From contig JANPBZ010000074.1 in the NCBI GenBank assembly GCA_031430695.1, positions 13,478 to 77,477 of the forward strand: 64,000 nucleotides of DNA. Reading direction: 5' to 3'. Shown in pieces: positions 7,996 through 16,049 of the stretch (positions are counted from its first letter, which is position 1; every line of letters begins with the position of its first letter). The notes under the pieces are model-generated. The model had not been told where the DNA came from. It did no database searches and saw only the letters and a list, made by a program, of their open reading frames with translations. Source of the DNA: JAENVT01 sp031430695. GTDB lineage: Bacteria; Actinomycetota; Acidimicrobiia; Acidimicrobiales; Ilumatobacteraceae. The position numbers and the translations under genes were made by a program.

Positions 7996-9357
7996 GTGGC
8001 AACTCGATTCGTGATCATTGGCGGCGGTCCGGCCGGAAACACCGCGGCGACGTTTTCGGCCCGTCTCGGGGCGCAGGTCACCATGATCGAGCGCGACGTG
8101 ATCGGCGGTGCGGCGCACCTGTGGGATTGCATCCCGTCCAAGACGATGATCGCCACCGGTGGGGCGATGAGCTTCTCGCGCCGGATCCACGGGATGGGGC
8201 TGGAGCAACAAGATGCCGAGGTCGACATCGAGGCGTTGACCAGTCGCATCGAGGGAATCAAGTCCCGCTTGCAGCAAGGCACCACTCGGCTGTTGGAGAG
8301 CCAGGGCGTGCAACTCCTGCACGGCACGGCGCGGCTGCTGAGCGATCACGACATCGAGGTCACGACCGCCGAAGGCACTCGAACGATCTCTGCCGACGCG
8401 GTGTTGATCGCCACCGGTTCGCGTCCCCGAATTCCCGATTGGTGCACCACCGATGGCGAACGAATCCTCACCACGCGCGAGTGCTATCCGCCCAGGATCT
8501 TCCCCGAGAGCATCACGGTCATCGGCTCGGGTGTCACCGGCGTGGAGTTCGTGCACATGTTCAGTTGCTTCGGCGCTAAGGTCACGTTGGTGGTCAGCCG
8601 CCAGCAGGTGCTTCCGCAGAAGGATCCCGAAGTCGCCGCCGTGCTCGAAGACGACTTCTTGAAACGCGGTGTGCACCTGTTGAAGGGTGCTCGGGCAGTA
8701 TCGATCGAACGCGAGGGCGACTCGGTGGTGGTGCGCTGCGACGATGGCAGGGTCGTGCGCAGTTCGCATGCGGTCCTGGCGATCGGGTCGATCCCCAACA
8801 GCGATGGTCTCGGGCTCGCTGCGGCGGGCGTCGACCTCGATGGCGTCGGTTTCGTCACCATCAACCGGCATTGCCAGAGCAATGTGTCGCACATCTACGC
8901 AGCAGGCGATGTCAGCGGCAAGCTGCCGCTCAGCAGCGTTGCTGCGATGCAGGGCCGAAAGGTTGCCGAGCATGTGATGGGGCTGCAAAAAGTGGCCCAC
9001 CGCCATCTTGACTACGACAAGGCGGCCAGCGCGATCTTCACCGAGCCCGAGATTGCCGACGTCGGGCTTGCCGAGGCCGACGCGTTCGCCGTCGGTCGAA
9101 AGATTCGCGTCACCAAGGTGCCATTCAGCGCAACTCCAAAGGCGCTGATCAACAACGACTTCCGCGGCTTCGTCAAGATCATCAGCGACCCCGCCACCGG
9201 CGTGGTGTTGGGTGGATCGATCGTCGGTCGCCACGCGGCCGAATTGATCAGCGTCATCGCCCTTGCTGTGACCGCCAACTTGAAGGTCACCGACATCGTC
9301 GAGAGCCTGCTCGTGCACCCAGCCCTGGCCGAGGCGCTCGCAGAAGCCGCGGAGTAG
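7996..9357 (+). CDS. lpdA: LpdA-like NAD(P)H:quinone reductase flavoprotein
   Basis: A 453-residue member of the pyridine-nucleotide disulfide oxidoreductase family. It has an N-terminal FAD site (IIGGGPAGNTAA), an NAD(P) site (VIGSGVTGVEFVHMF), the second FAD motif (IYAAGDVSGKLPL) and a C-terminal dimerisation domain. At the redox centre the usual CLNxGC is GGAAHLWDCIPSK, so only one cysteine remains and no active disulfide can form. The same change (GGAAVLDDCVPSK) is found in Mycobacterium tuberculosis LpdA (Rv3303c), known to be a quinone reductase and not a lipoamide dehydrogenase. That function is therefore inferred here. GTG start, leaderless pattern. An RDD membrane protein follows immediately. 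Confidence 0.85.
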   Translation: MATRFVIIGGGPAGNTAATFSARLGAQVTMIERDVIGGAAHLWDCIPSKTMIATGGAMSFSRRIHGMGLEQQDAEVDIEALTSRIEGIKSRLQQGTTRLLESQGVQLLHGTARLLSDHDIEVTTAEGTRTISADAVLIATGSRPRIPDWCTTDGERILTTRECYPPRIFPESITVIGSGVTGVEFVHMFSCFGAKVTLVVSRQQVLPQKDPEVAAVLEDDFLKRGVHLLKGARAVSIEREGDSVVVRCDDGRVVRSSHAVLAIGSIPNSDGLGLAAAGVDLDGVGFVTINRHCQSNVSHIYAAGDVSGKLPLSSVAAMQGRKVAEHVMGLQKVAHRHLDYDKAASAIFTEPEIADVGLAEADAFAVGRKIRVTKVPFSATPKALINNDFRGFVKIISDPATGVVLGGSIVGRHAAELISVIALAVTANLKVTDIVESLLVHPALAEALAEAAE

Positions 9358-9846
9358 ATGTTCCGCGCTGGCGACGAGGTCGCCCAGCCCGCCGTACCAG
9401 CGGGTTTGACGTTGGCGCCGATCGTTCGTCGGTTCGCCGGTCTCCTACTCGACCAAATCCTGGTGGCGGCTCCGGCGGTCGTCGTGATCTTCGCGCTCGG
9501 GTTCACTCCGAGCGACGAAGTGACCAGCAAGTCGTTGCTGATGTTCAACATCGGCGTGACGTCGGTGGCCTTCGTCTACGAGACACTGATGATCGCCCGA
9601 TTCGGCCGAACGGTCGGGAAGATCGCCTTCGGCACCCGGGTGGTACGTCTCGACGACGGCGGACGTCCGGGTTGGTCAGAGTCGGCGATGCGAGCCCTGG
9701 TTCCGCTGTCGCTCGGCGCCATCCCGCGCGTCGGGGTGTTTCTCGGTGTGCTGGTGTACTCGCTGGCGATGTGGAACCCGCTGCGCCAAGGCCTGCACGA
9801 CAAGGCCGCAGGAACCCTCGTGGTGCGCAACTCCACGCCCGACTGA
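9358..9846 (+). CDS. RDD-family membrane protein
   Basis: A 162-residue integral membrane protein with three hydrophobic segments (about 33-52, 63-80 and 116-135). The RDD signature is visible: RRFAGLLLDQ in helix 1 (Arg and Asp) and FGRTVGKIAFGTRVVRLDDG between helices 2 and 3. The family is widespread and thought to include small-solute or ion transporters, but specific function is mostly unknown. The ATG directly follows the stop of the LpdA-like gene, so the two are co-transcribed. Pairing with a quinone reductase hints at a membrane-associated redox role, which is inference only. Confidence 0.85.
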   Translation: MFRAGDEVAQPAVPAGLTLAPIVRRFAGLLLDQILVAAPAVVVIFALGFTPSDEVTSKSLLMFNIGVTSVAFVYETLMIARFGRTVGKIAFGTRVVRLDDGGRPGWSESAMRALVPLSLGAIPRVGVFLGVLVYSLAMWNPLRQGLHDKAAGTLVVRNSTPD

Positions 9847-9855
9847 GCAGCAGAG

Positions 9856-11625
9856 TCAGGCGATGACGACGACGACGTCGCCGGCACCGACGGTATCGCC
9901 GGCTTGCACCTTGATCTCTTTCACCGTGCCGGCCTTGTCGGCGGCGATCTGGTTCTCCATCTTCATGGCTTCGAGAACGACGACGGCCTGACCGACCTCG
10001 ACGACCTGTCCGATCTCGACGAGGACCTTGACGATCGTGCCCTGCATCGGCACCTCGACGTTGCCCGAGCCAACGGCTGCTGCACCGCTGCCACCGGAGG
10101 ATCGAGGTGCCTTCTTGGTCGCCTTCGCCGGGCCACCTGCCGCGACGGCCGGCGAGTCGGGCAGCCACATCTTGACTTCGAACCGCTTGCCGTTGACTTC
10201 GACGGTCGTGGTGCGCTGCACGAGTTCGGCGGTGTCGTCGTCCGCAGGGACCGGCATCGTCGGTGGCTCGATGTCGGAGAGATCGAGCTTTTCTTCGACC
10301 CACTTCGTCGAGTGTTCCATCGCCTGGAAGTCGGGGTGACGCAAGATGGCGAGGTCGGCGGGAATGGTGGTGGCGACACCTTCGACCACCAGTTCCTCCA
10401 AGGCGCGGATGGTGCGGGCGATGGCGGTGGGGCGGTCCTTGCCCCACACGATCAGCTTGCCGATCAGGTTGTCGTAGTACTGACTGATGGTGTCGCCGGT
10501 TTGGTAGCCGGCGTCGAAGCGCAGGCCGAACCCGTTGGGGGCGACCATCTTGCTCAGGGTGCCAGGGGAGGGGAGGAACTTGCCGCCTGCCGGATTCTCG
10601 GCATTGATGCGCACCTCGATGCCATGGCCGCGAACGCAGGCGTTCACTTCCTGCTGTGTCATCGGGAGTGGTTCGCCGCTGGCCACGCGAATCTGCCATT
10701 CGACGAGATCGATCCCGGTGATCGCTTCGGTGACCGGATGCTCGACCTGCAGGCGGGTGTTCATCTCCAGGAAGAAGAACTCGTTGTCCTGGTAGATGAA
10801 CTCGACCGTTCCAGCGTTGTAGTAGCCCACGGCCTTGGCCGCCTTGATCGCCGCTTCGCCCATGGCCGCTTCGACACCGGGGGCGAGGTTGTCGGCGGGT
10901 GCCTCCTCGATCAACTTCTGGTGGCGGCGCTGCGCCGAGCAGTCGCGGGTGCTGATCCAGACGACATCGCCGTGCTGATCGCCGACGATCTGTACTTCGA
11001 CGTGACGCGGCCAGGTGAGGTAGCGCTCGATGTAGATCTCGTCGCGACCGAAGAACGCCTTCGACTCGCGCTTGGCGCTGTCCATCGCCTCGCGCACCTC
11101 TGCGGCGCTGAGCACCACCTTCATGCCGCGGCCACCGCCACCGTAGGCAGCCTTGATCACCAACGGGTAGCCGTGTTCGGCACCGAACGCGAGGATCTCG
11201 TCGGCGGATGTGGCGAACTCGGTGGTGCCCGGCACGATTGGAGCGCCTCCGCGTTGGGCTGCCCGGCGCGAACTGACTTTGTCGCCCATCTCGTCGATGG
11301 CTTCCGGTGACGGACCGATGAAGGTCACGCCCTTGGCCGTGATCGCCCGGGCAAAGTCGGCGTTCTCGCTGAAGAACCCGTAACCGGGATGCACGCCGTC
11401 GGCGCCGCTGTCGGCGATTACCTTGAGGATGGCCTCGGTATTGAGATAGCTCTCGGCAGCGGTCTGCCCACCGAGGGCATAGGCCTCGTCCGCGCGACGC
11501 ACGTGGAGGGCGTCTCGATCGAGTTCGCTGTACACCGCAACCGTCTTGATCCCGAGGTCGCGAGCGGCGCGAATGACACGCACGGCGATCTCTCCGCGGT
11601 TGGCAATCAGGATCTTGGTGAGCAC
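9856..11625 (-). CDS. accA: acyl-CoA carboxylase alpha chain (biotin carboxylase plus BCCP)
   Basis: A 589-residue biotin-dependent carboxylase subunit that carboxylates its own biotin with ATP and bicarbonate, for transfer to acetyl- or propionyl-CoA by a separate beta subunit not found in this window. It starts LTKILIANRGEIAVRVIRAA. The ATP-grasp domain has the Gly-rich loop AAYGGGGRGMKVV and EMNTRLQVEHPVTE near residue 290. The C-terminus is a BCCP domain with the biotinylation site EAMKMEN. A Lys/Gly/Ser-rich linker joins the parts. This architecture matches actinobacterial AccA1-3. The GTG start at 11625 sits only 19 bp from the divergent biotin ligase start, with overlapping -10 boxes, so the biotin acceptor and the enzyme that loads it share a promoter region. 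Confidence 0.95.
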   Translation of the reverse strand: MLTKILIANRGEIAVRVIRAARDLGIKTVAVYSELDRDALHVRRADEAYALGGQTAAESYLNTEAILKVIADSGADGVHPGYGFFSENADFARAITAKGVTFIGPSPEAIDEMGDKVSSRRAAQRGGAPIVPGTTEFATSADEILAFGAEHGYPLVIKAAYGGGGRGMKVVLSAAEVREAMDSAKRESKAFFGRDEIYIERYLTWPRHVEVQIVGDQHGDVVWISTRDCSAQRRHQKLIEEAPADNLAPGVEAAMGEAAIKAAKAVGYYNAGTVEFIYQDNEFFFLEMNTRLQVEHPVTEAITGIDLVEWQIRVASGEPLPMTQQEVNACVRGHGIEVRINAENPAGGKFLPSPGTLSKMVAPNGFGLRFDAGYQTGDTISQYYDNLIGKLIVWGKDRPTAIARTIRALEELVVEGVATTIPADLAILRHPDFQAMEHSTKWVEEKLDLSDIEPPTMPVPADDDTAELVQRTTTVEVNGKRFEVKMWLPDSPAVAAGGPAKATKKAPRSSGGSGAAAVGSGNVEVPMQGTIVKVLVEIGQVVEVGQAVVVLEAMKMENQIAADKAGTVKEIKVQAGDTVGAGDVVVVIA

Positions 11626-11631
11626 GAGTGC

Positions 11632-11638
11632 CAATCTT
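11632..11638. promoter_or_regulatory. overlapping divergent -10 boxes for accA and birA
   Basis: On the plus strand CAATCT (11632-11637) ends 7 nt before the birA ATG. On the minus strand AAGATT (11638 to 11633) ends 7 nt before the accA GTG. The two hexamers overlap by 5 bp inside CCAATCTTGG, so polymerase could bind for only one direction at a time. Box quality is moderate (A at position 2 and T at position 6 kept). Confidence 0.45.
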
Positions 11639-11644
11639 GGTGCG

Positions 11645-12328
11645 ATGACCACCCCGAGCGCCACCTGGCTGATCTCCGTCGTCGACGAGACCGGCAGCAC
11701 AAACGCCGATCTGCTGGCCGCCGCGGAGGCGGGGGCCACCGATCACAGCGTGTTGATGGCCCGACATCAAACTGCCGGTCGGGGGCGTTTGAACCGCCAG
11801 TGGGTCGCGCCGCCAGGCGCCAATCTGCTGGTGTCGTTGCTTTTCCGCGAGGTACCGCAGCACCCACACCAACTCACCCAACGGGTGGCGATAGCTGCAG
11901 CACGAGCATGCCACGACGTCGCCGGCGTGTCGCCGACCCTGAAGTGGCCGAACGATTTGTTGCTCGACGGGCGCAAGCTCGCTGGTGTGCTCGCCCAGGC
12001 CGGCGGCAACCCGGTGCACTACGTCGTCGTTGGCATCGGGCTCAACGTCGGTTGGGCACCCGAGGGTGCCGCGCTGCTCGGTGAGCGCCACGACCCGGGC
12101 GACGTACTCAACGCGATGCTCGACGCCTACGACCAGCTGCCGGCTGACATCACGGACGTGTACCGCGCCGCGTTGGCCACGATTGGCCAGTCCGTGCGGG
12201 TCGAACTCACTGGATCTGCGGTCTCCGGCAGAGCGCTCGACGTGTTGCCTGATGGTCGCCTGGTCGTGCTCGACGAGTGTGGCATCACCCATCGCTTCGA
12301 CACGGGCGACGTCGTTCTCCTGCGCTAG
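11645..12328 (+). CDS. birA: biotin-[acetyl-CoA-carboxylase] ligase, no DNA-binding domain
   Basis: A 227-residue biotin protein ligase that activates biotin as biotinyl-AMP and attaches it to the BCCP lysine. The biotin/ATP site is visible as ETGSTNADLL followed by ARHQTAGRGRLNRQW, and the substrate-binding strand as LKWPNDLLLDGRKLAG. The C-terminal SH3-like domain ends RFDTGDVVLLR. There is no N-terminal winged helix, so unlike E. coli BirA it should not repress transcription itself. It is head to head with accA, whose product carries the target lysine. Confidence 0.95.
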   Translation: MTTPSATWLISVVDETGSTNADLLAAAEAGATDHSVLMARHQTAGRGRLNRQWVAPPGANLLVSLLFREVPQHPHQLTQRVAIAAARACHDVAGVSPTLKWPNDLLLDGRKLAGVLAQAGGNPVHYVVVGIGLNVGWAPEGAALLGERHDPGDVLNAMLDAYDQLPADITDVYRAALATIGQSVRVELTGSAVSGRALDVLPDGRLVVLDECGITHRFDTGDVVLLR

Positions 12329-12375
12329 CGGCCATCTCCCTGAAGGGGTGCCCGGCAAGGGTCAGGGCCCGCCGC

Positions 12376-12381
12376 TACCCT
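12376..12381 (+). promoter_or_regulatory. -10 box TACCCT for the LCP gene
   Basis: TACCCT ends 6 nt before the GTG at 12388, in the 59-bp gap after birA. No Shine-Dalgarno precedes the GTG. Confidence 0.5.
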
Positions 12382-12387
12382 CGGTAT

Positions 12388-13407
12388 GTGCTTGTATCCG
12401 GCGTTGCCCCGCGGTCGCGTCGTCGCCGGAGGCTTCCCAGCACGCTGGCCATGACTGCCGTGGTGGGCGTGCTCGGCGCGACCGGGATGCTGATCGCCGC
12501 CCGGGAGACCATCGATTCGGTCGGCCGCATTCCCGGGGTGGCGGCGAGCCTCGACCCGGCCGGCGCATCGATCGAGAACTTTCTGCTTGTCGGCTCCGAC
12601 AGCAGGGCTGGGGCTGATCCGGGATCGGTCGACGCCAGCGGTATCGGCACCGAGGCGGAGGTCTCGGGCCGCCGCAGTGACACGATCATGATTCTTCGGC
12701 GCGACAAATCCACCGGCGATGCCGCGTTGCTCTCGATTCCTCGCGACCTGTGGGTCGATGTGCCGGGCCACGACAACCAACGCCGGATCAACTCGGCCTA
12801 CAGCGATGGGCCCCACGTACTCGTGCAGACCTTGCAGCAGGGGGAGTTGCGCATTCCCATCCACCACTATGTCGAGATCGACTTCGTCGGGTTCAAGTCC
12901 CTGGTCGATGCCCTGGGTGGCATCGAGATCTGTGTCGATTTCGCCATCCGCGATGTCAGCACCGGGCTCGACGTGCCCCAACCGGGATGCCATGTCCTCG
13001 ACGGGGTGCAGGGGCTGGCGTACGCCCGCAGCCGCCACTATCAGGAATTTCGCGAGGACGGCGAGTGGCACGAGGACCCGGCCTCCGATCTCGGCAGGAC
13101 CAAGCGCCAGCAGCAGTTCGTCAATCTGACGCTCAACAAGGCGATGGAACGCATCAAAGTGGATCCGTTTGCGGCCGGCCGCCTGGTGACGGCGATCGGC
13201 TCGTCGCTGAGTGTCGATGACGAACTCGATCCCATTGCCGCGGCGGCGTCGTTGCGATCGGCGGTCGATGCGGGCATCGCCACGTACTCGCTGCCGGTGT
13301 TCGGCAAGACGATCGGTGGCAACGCAGTGCTGCTGCTGGGGGACGGCTCCGACGCCGTCTTGGCGTTCTTTCGAGGGCAGGGTCCTGCGCCCGCAGCGAA
13401 TGTGTAG
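12388..13407 (+). CDS. LytR-CpsA-Psr (LCP) family glycopolymer ligase
   Basis: A 339-residue membrane-anchored protein with an Arg-rich cytosolic N-terminus (RSRRRRRL) and one membrane helix at about 20-37. The extracytoplasmic LCP domain follows, with FLLVGSDSRAG near residue 64, RSDTIMILRRD, SIPRDLWVDVPG with the conserved Arg, RINSAYSDGP, and YVEIDFVGFKSLVDALGGIE. LCP proteins move polyprenyl-phosphate-linked glycans onto peptidoglycan; in mycobacteria and corynebacteria they attach arabinogalactan through a rhamnose linker. Placement just before rmlACBD supports attachment of a rhamnose-containing wall glycan. GTG start with a TACCCT box. The C-terminus lacks the LytR_C domain found in some relatives. 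Confidence 0.92.
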   Translation: MLVSGVAPRSRRRRRLPSTLAMTAVVGVLGATGMLIAARETIDSVGRIPGVAASLDPAGASIENFLLVGSDSRAGADPGSVDASGIGTEAEVSGRRSDTIMILRRDKSTGDAALLSIPRDLWVDVPGHDNQRRINSAYSDGPHVLVQTLQQGELRIPIHHYVEIDFVGFKSLVDALGGIEICVDFAIRDVSTGLDVPQPGCHVLDGVQGLAYARSRHYQEFREDGEWHEDPASDLGRTKRQQQFVNLTLNKAMERIKVDPFAAGRLVTAIGSSLSVDDELDPIAAAASLRSAVDAGIATYSLPVFGKTIGGNAVLLLGDGSDAVLAFFRGQGPAPAANV

Positions 13408-13419
13408 CTCGGGCGGCCA

Positions 13420-13425
13420 TACTAT
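13420..13425 (+). promoter_or_regulatory. -10 box TACTAT for the rml operon
   Basis: TACTAT ends 9 nt before the rmlA ATG at 13435, in a 27-bp gap after the LCP gene, and no Shine-Dalgarno is present. The rml genes can thus be made from their own leaderless message as well as by read-through. Confidence 0.5.
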
Positions 13426-13434
13426 GCGACTGTC

Positions 13435-14514
13435 ATGAAGGCTCTCATTCTCGCCGGCGGTGCCGGCACCCGGCTGCGGCCGATCACCCATACCAGCGCC
13501 AAGCAGCTTGTTCCCGTCGCCAACAAGCCCATCCTGTTCTATGGGATCGAGGCGATGGTCGCAGCAGGCATCACCGAGATCGGTGTCATCGTCGGCGACA
13601 CGCGAGCTGAGGTGATGGCGGCGCTCGGCGACGGAGCTCGATTCGGCGCGGCCTTCACATTCATCCCGCAGGATGCTCCCCTCGGTCTAGCGCATTGCGT
13701 TCTGATCGCCCAGGACTTTCTCGGCGACGACGACTTCGTGATGTACCTGGGCGACAATCTGCTCGAACAGGATCTCGGGGCGTTCGTGCATGCCTTCGAG
13801 ACGGCTCGTCACAGCGCCGACCCACCGACCGCGCAGATCCTGCTGAAACAGGTTCCCGATCCTCAACGGTTCGGGATCGCCGAGCTCGATGGCGATGGCA
13901 ACGTCGTTCGTCTCGTCGAGAAGCCGGCAGACCCTCCCACCGATCTTGCGCTCGTTGGCGTGTATCTGTTCGATCGCACGATCAACGAGGCCGTCCGGGC
14001 GATTGCCCCGTCGCCTCGCGGCGAGCTCGAGATCACCGACGCCATCCAGTGGCTGGTCGATCAGGGCAAGCGGGTGCGCTGCGAATTGCTGACGGGCTGG
14101 TGGATCGACACCGGCAAGCTCACGCCGCTGCTCGAGGCGAACAGGCTCCTGCTCGAACAGATCGAATCACGAATCGATGGCAAAGTCGACGAGGCCTCGA
14201 CCATCGATGGCCGAGTGATCATCGAGGCCGGCGCAACGGTGACCAACTCCATCCTTCGCGGCCCACTGGTCATCGGGGCAGGGGCGCGTATCGCCGACAG
14301 CTTCGTCGGCCCATTCTCCGCCATCGGCGACGGCTGCGAGATCGTCAACAGCGAAGTCGAGCACTCGGTCATCATGGAGCGCAGCAGGGTGATCGATATC
14401 CAGCGACTGGAAGACAGCCTGATCGGCAAGGAAGCGGTTGTCAGCCGCTCGCACCTGCGGCCCCGGGCCTTGCGTCTGATGGTCGGAGACCATTGCCAGA
14501 TCGACGTCGAATGA
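13435..14514 (+). CDS. rmlA: glucose-1-phosphate thymidylyltransferase, long form
   Basis: A 359-residue nucleotidyltransferase that makes dTDP-glucose from dTTP and glucose-1-phosphate, the first step of dTDP-L-rhamnose synthesis. The nucleotide-binding signature is LILAGGAGTRLRPITH at residues 4-19, followed by AKQLVPVANKPILFYGI. YLGDNLLEQD, VEKPADPP and GWWIDTGKL match the RmlA core. After about residue 240 there is a left-handed beta-helix tail of hexapeptide repeats (TIDGRVIIEAGATV and onward), as in the long StrD-type enzymes and unlike the short 290-residue RmlA. It leads the four-gene rmlA-C-B-D order. Confidence 0.93.
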   Translation: MKALILAGGAGTRLRPITHTSAKQLVPVANKPILFYGIEAMVAAGITEIGVIVGDTRAEVMAALGDGARFGAAFTFIPQDAPLGLAHCVLIAQDFLGDDDFVMYLGDNLLEQDLGAFVHAFETARHSADPPTAQILLKQVPDPQRFGIAELDGDGNVVRLVEKPADPPTDLALVGVYLFDRTINEAVRAIAPSPRGELEITDAIQWLVDQGKRVRCELLTGWWIDTGKLTPLLEANRLLLEQIESRIDGKVDEASTIDGRVIIEAGATVTNSILRGPLVIGAGARIADSFVGPFSAIGDGCEIVNSEVEHSVIMERSRVIDIQRLEDSLIGKEAVVSRSHLRPRALRLMVGDHCQIDVE

Positions 14515-14530
14515 AGGACACCAACCACAC

Positions 14531-15082
14531 ATGCCAACAGTGACCGAGAGCGACAAGATCGCCGGAGTGTGGATCGTCGAGCCCTCGATCCACGGCGACC
14601 AGCGCGGCCTCTTCATCGAGACCTATCGCCGCGAGTGGTTTCCCAACGGACGCGAGATGTTGCAGGGCAATCGGGCCAACCGTCAGGCAGGCGCGCTCGT
14701 CGGTCTGCACTATCACCTCCATCAGGCCGACTATTGGTATGTGCCGTTCGGCAACGCGCGAGTGGTGCTGCACGATCTGCGCGAGGGTGGCCCGACCGAC
14801 GGAGCGACGCTCGAACTCGATCTCACCGGTGATAATCACATGGGCGTGTTCATCCCTCCCGGCGTTGCCCACGGATTTGCGGCACTGACCGACACCGTCA
14901 TCACCTACCTCGTCGATGGTTACTACAACCCCGCCGACGAACTCGGCGTACTGTGGAACGATCCGGCCGTTGCCGCCGACTGGGGCATCACCGATCCCAT
15001 TCTGTCGGAACGTGATCGGAGCAATCCGCTGCGATCCGAGCTGTCGGCGGGCCGGCGGCCCTATTCGCCGATGAGGATGTGA
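14531..15082 (+). CDS. rmlC: dTDP-4-dehydrorhamnose 3,5-epimerase
   Basis: A 183-residue cupin-type epimerase acting on dTDP-4-keto-6-deoxyglucose, third step of the rhamnose pathway. Visible family segments are DQRGLFIETYRREWF near residue 24, VGLHYHLHQADYWYVPFG with the active-site His, IPPGVAHGFAAL, and a C-terminal YNPADELGVLWNDPA. The stretch after the catalytic His departs from the usual RGLHYQ-x-P form, so substrate preference could differ, but the operon context supports RmlC. It begins 16 bp after rmlA and ends 1 bp before rmlB. Confidence 0.9.
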   Translation: MPTVTESDKIAGVWIVEPSIHGDQRGLFIETYRREWFPNGREMLQGNRANRQAGALVGLHYHLHQADYWYVPFGNARVVLHDLREGGPTDGATLELDLTGDNHMGVFIPPGVAHGFAALTDTVITYLVDGYYNPADELGVLWNDPAVAADWGITDPILSERDRSNPLRSELSAGRRPYSPMRM

Positions 15083-15083
15083 C

Positions 15084-16049
15084 ATGAAACTGTTTGTCAC
15101 CGGCGCGGCCGGATTCATCGGGTCGAACTACGTGCGCTGGCTGCTCGCAAACAGCGATGACGAGGTGACGATCTTCGACGCCCTGACGTACGCCGGCAAC
15201 CTGGCCAGCATTCGTGATGTACTCGACGATCGACGCTTCACGTTCGTGCATGCCGATATCTGCGACGAGGACGACGTGCTGACTGCGATGGAAGGTCACG
15301 ATGCGGTGGTGCATTTTGCGGCGGAGACTCACGTCGATCGATCGATCAAGGATGGGTTCTCGTTCGTGCGCACCAACTGTTTCGGCACCAACGTGTTGTG
15401 CGATGTCGCCCGGCGAGTCGGTGTCTCCCGATTTGTGCATGTCTCCACTGACGAGGTGTACGGATCGATCGAGCATGGCTCGTTCAGCGAGACCGACGTA
15501 CTGTCGCCGCGCTCGCCCTATTCGGCGGCAAAGGCGGGTAGCGATCTGATCGCACTCAGCTACTTCACGACTCACGGTTTGCCGGTGCTGGTCACCCGCT
15601 GCAGCAACAACTTCGGGCCATATCAGTTCCCCGAGAAGGTCATCCCGTTGTTCACCACCAACCTGCTCGACGGCCAGAAGGTGCCGCTGTACGGCGACGG
15701 AGGGAACATTCGCGACTGGATTCACGTACACGACCACAACACCGCAGCCGACCTCGTGCTGCGCAGCGGGGTTGTGGGTGAGATCTACAACATCGGCGCC
15801 GGCAACGAGATAACCAACAAGGAGCTCACGCATCGGTTGCTCGAGCTCACCGGACGCGATGAGAGCTTCATCACCCCTGTCGAGGATCGACTCGGTCACG
15901 ACCGTCGTTACTCGATCACTCACGACAAGGTCAGTGCACTGGGTTGGAAGACCGAGCACAACCTGGTCGATGGACTGGCCGCCACCGTCGAGTGGTACCG
16001 CGACAACCGTGCATGGTGGGAGCCGCTGAAGGCCAGGGCCGGCTTCTAG
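15084..16049 (+). CDS. rmlB: dTDP-glucose 4,6-dehydratase
   Basis: A 321-residue extended short-chain dehydrogenase, second enzyme of dTDP-rhamnose synthesis. The NAD-binding motif is VTGAAGFIGSNYVRW at residues 5-19. The active-site region reads STDEVYGSIEHGSFSE, then SPYSAAKAGSD with the YxxxK pair, and NFGPYQFPEKVIPLF is the typical substrate-binding block. The C-terminal sugar-binding segment ends RRYSITHDKVSALGW. It is followed directly by rmlD with no spacing. Confidence 0.95.
   Translation: MKLFVTGAAGFIGSNYVRWLLANSDDEVTIFDALTYAGNLASIRDVLDDRRFTFVHADICDEDDVLTAMEGHDAVVHFAAETHVDRSIKDGFSFVRTNCFGTNVLCDVARRVGVSRFVHVSTDEVYGSIEHGSFSETDVLSPRSPYSAAKAGSDLIALSYFTTHGLPVLVTRCSNNFGPYQFPEKVIPLFTTNLLDGQKVPLYGDGGNIRDWIHVHDHNTAADLVLRSGVVGEIYNIGAGNEITNKELTHRLLELTGRDESFITPVEDRLGHDRRYSITHDKVSALGWKTEHNLVDGLAATVEWYRDNRAWWEPLKARAGF

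Noticed and set aside
7996..9357. Dihydrolipoamide dehydrogenase of the pyruvate dehydrogenase complex
   Set aside because: The active disulfide is missing (one Cys only), so it cannot carry out the lipoamide reaction in the usual way.
9545..12358. Open frame of 937 codons across accA and birA on the minus strand
   Set aside because: It runs in the wrong frame through accA and antisense to birA, is Arg-rich without domains, and is explained by GC-skewed third positions.
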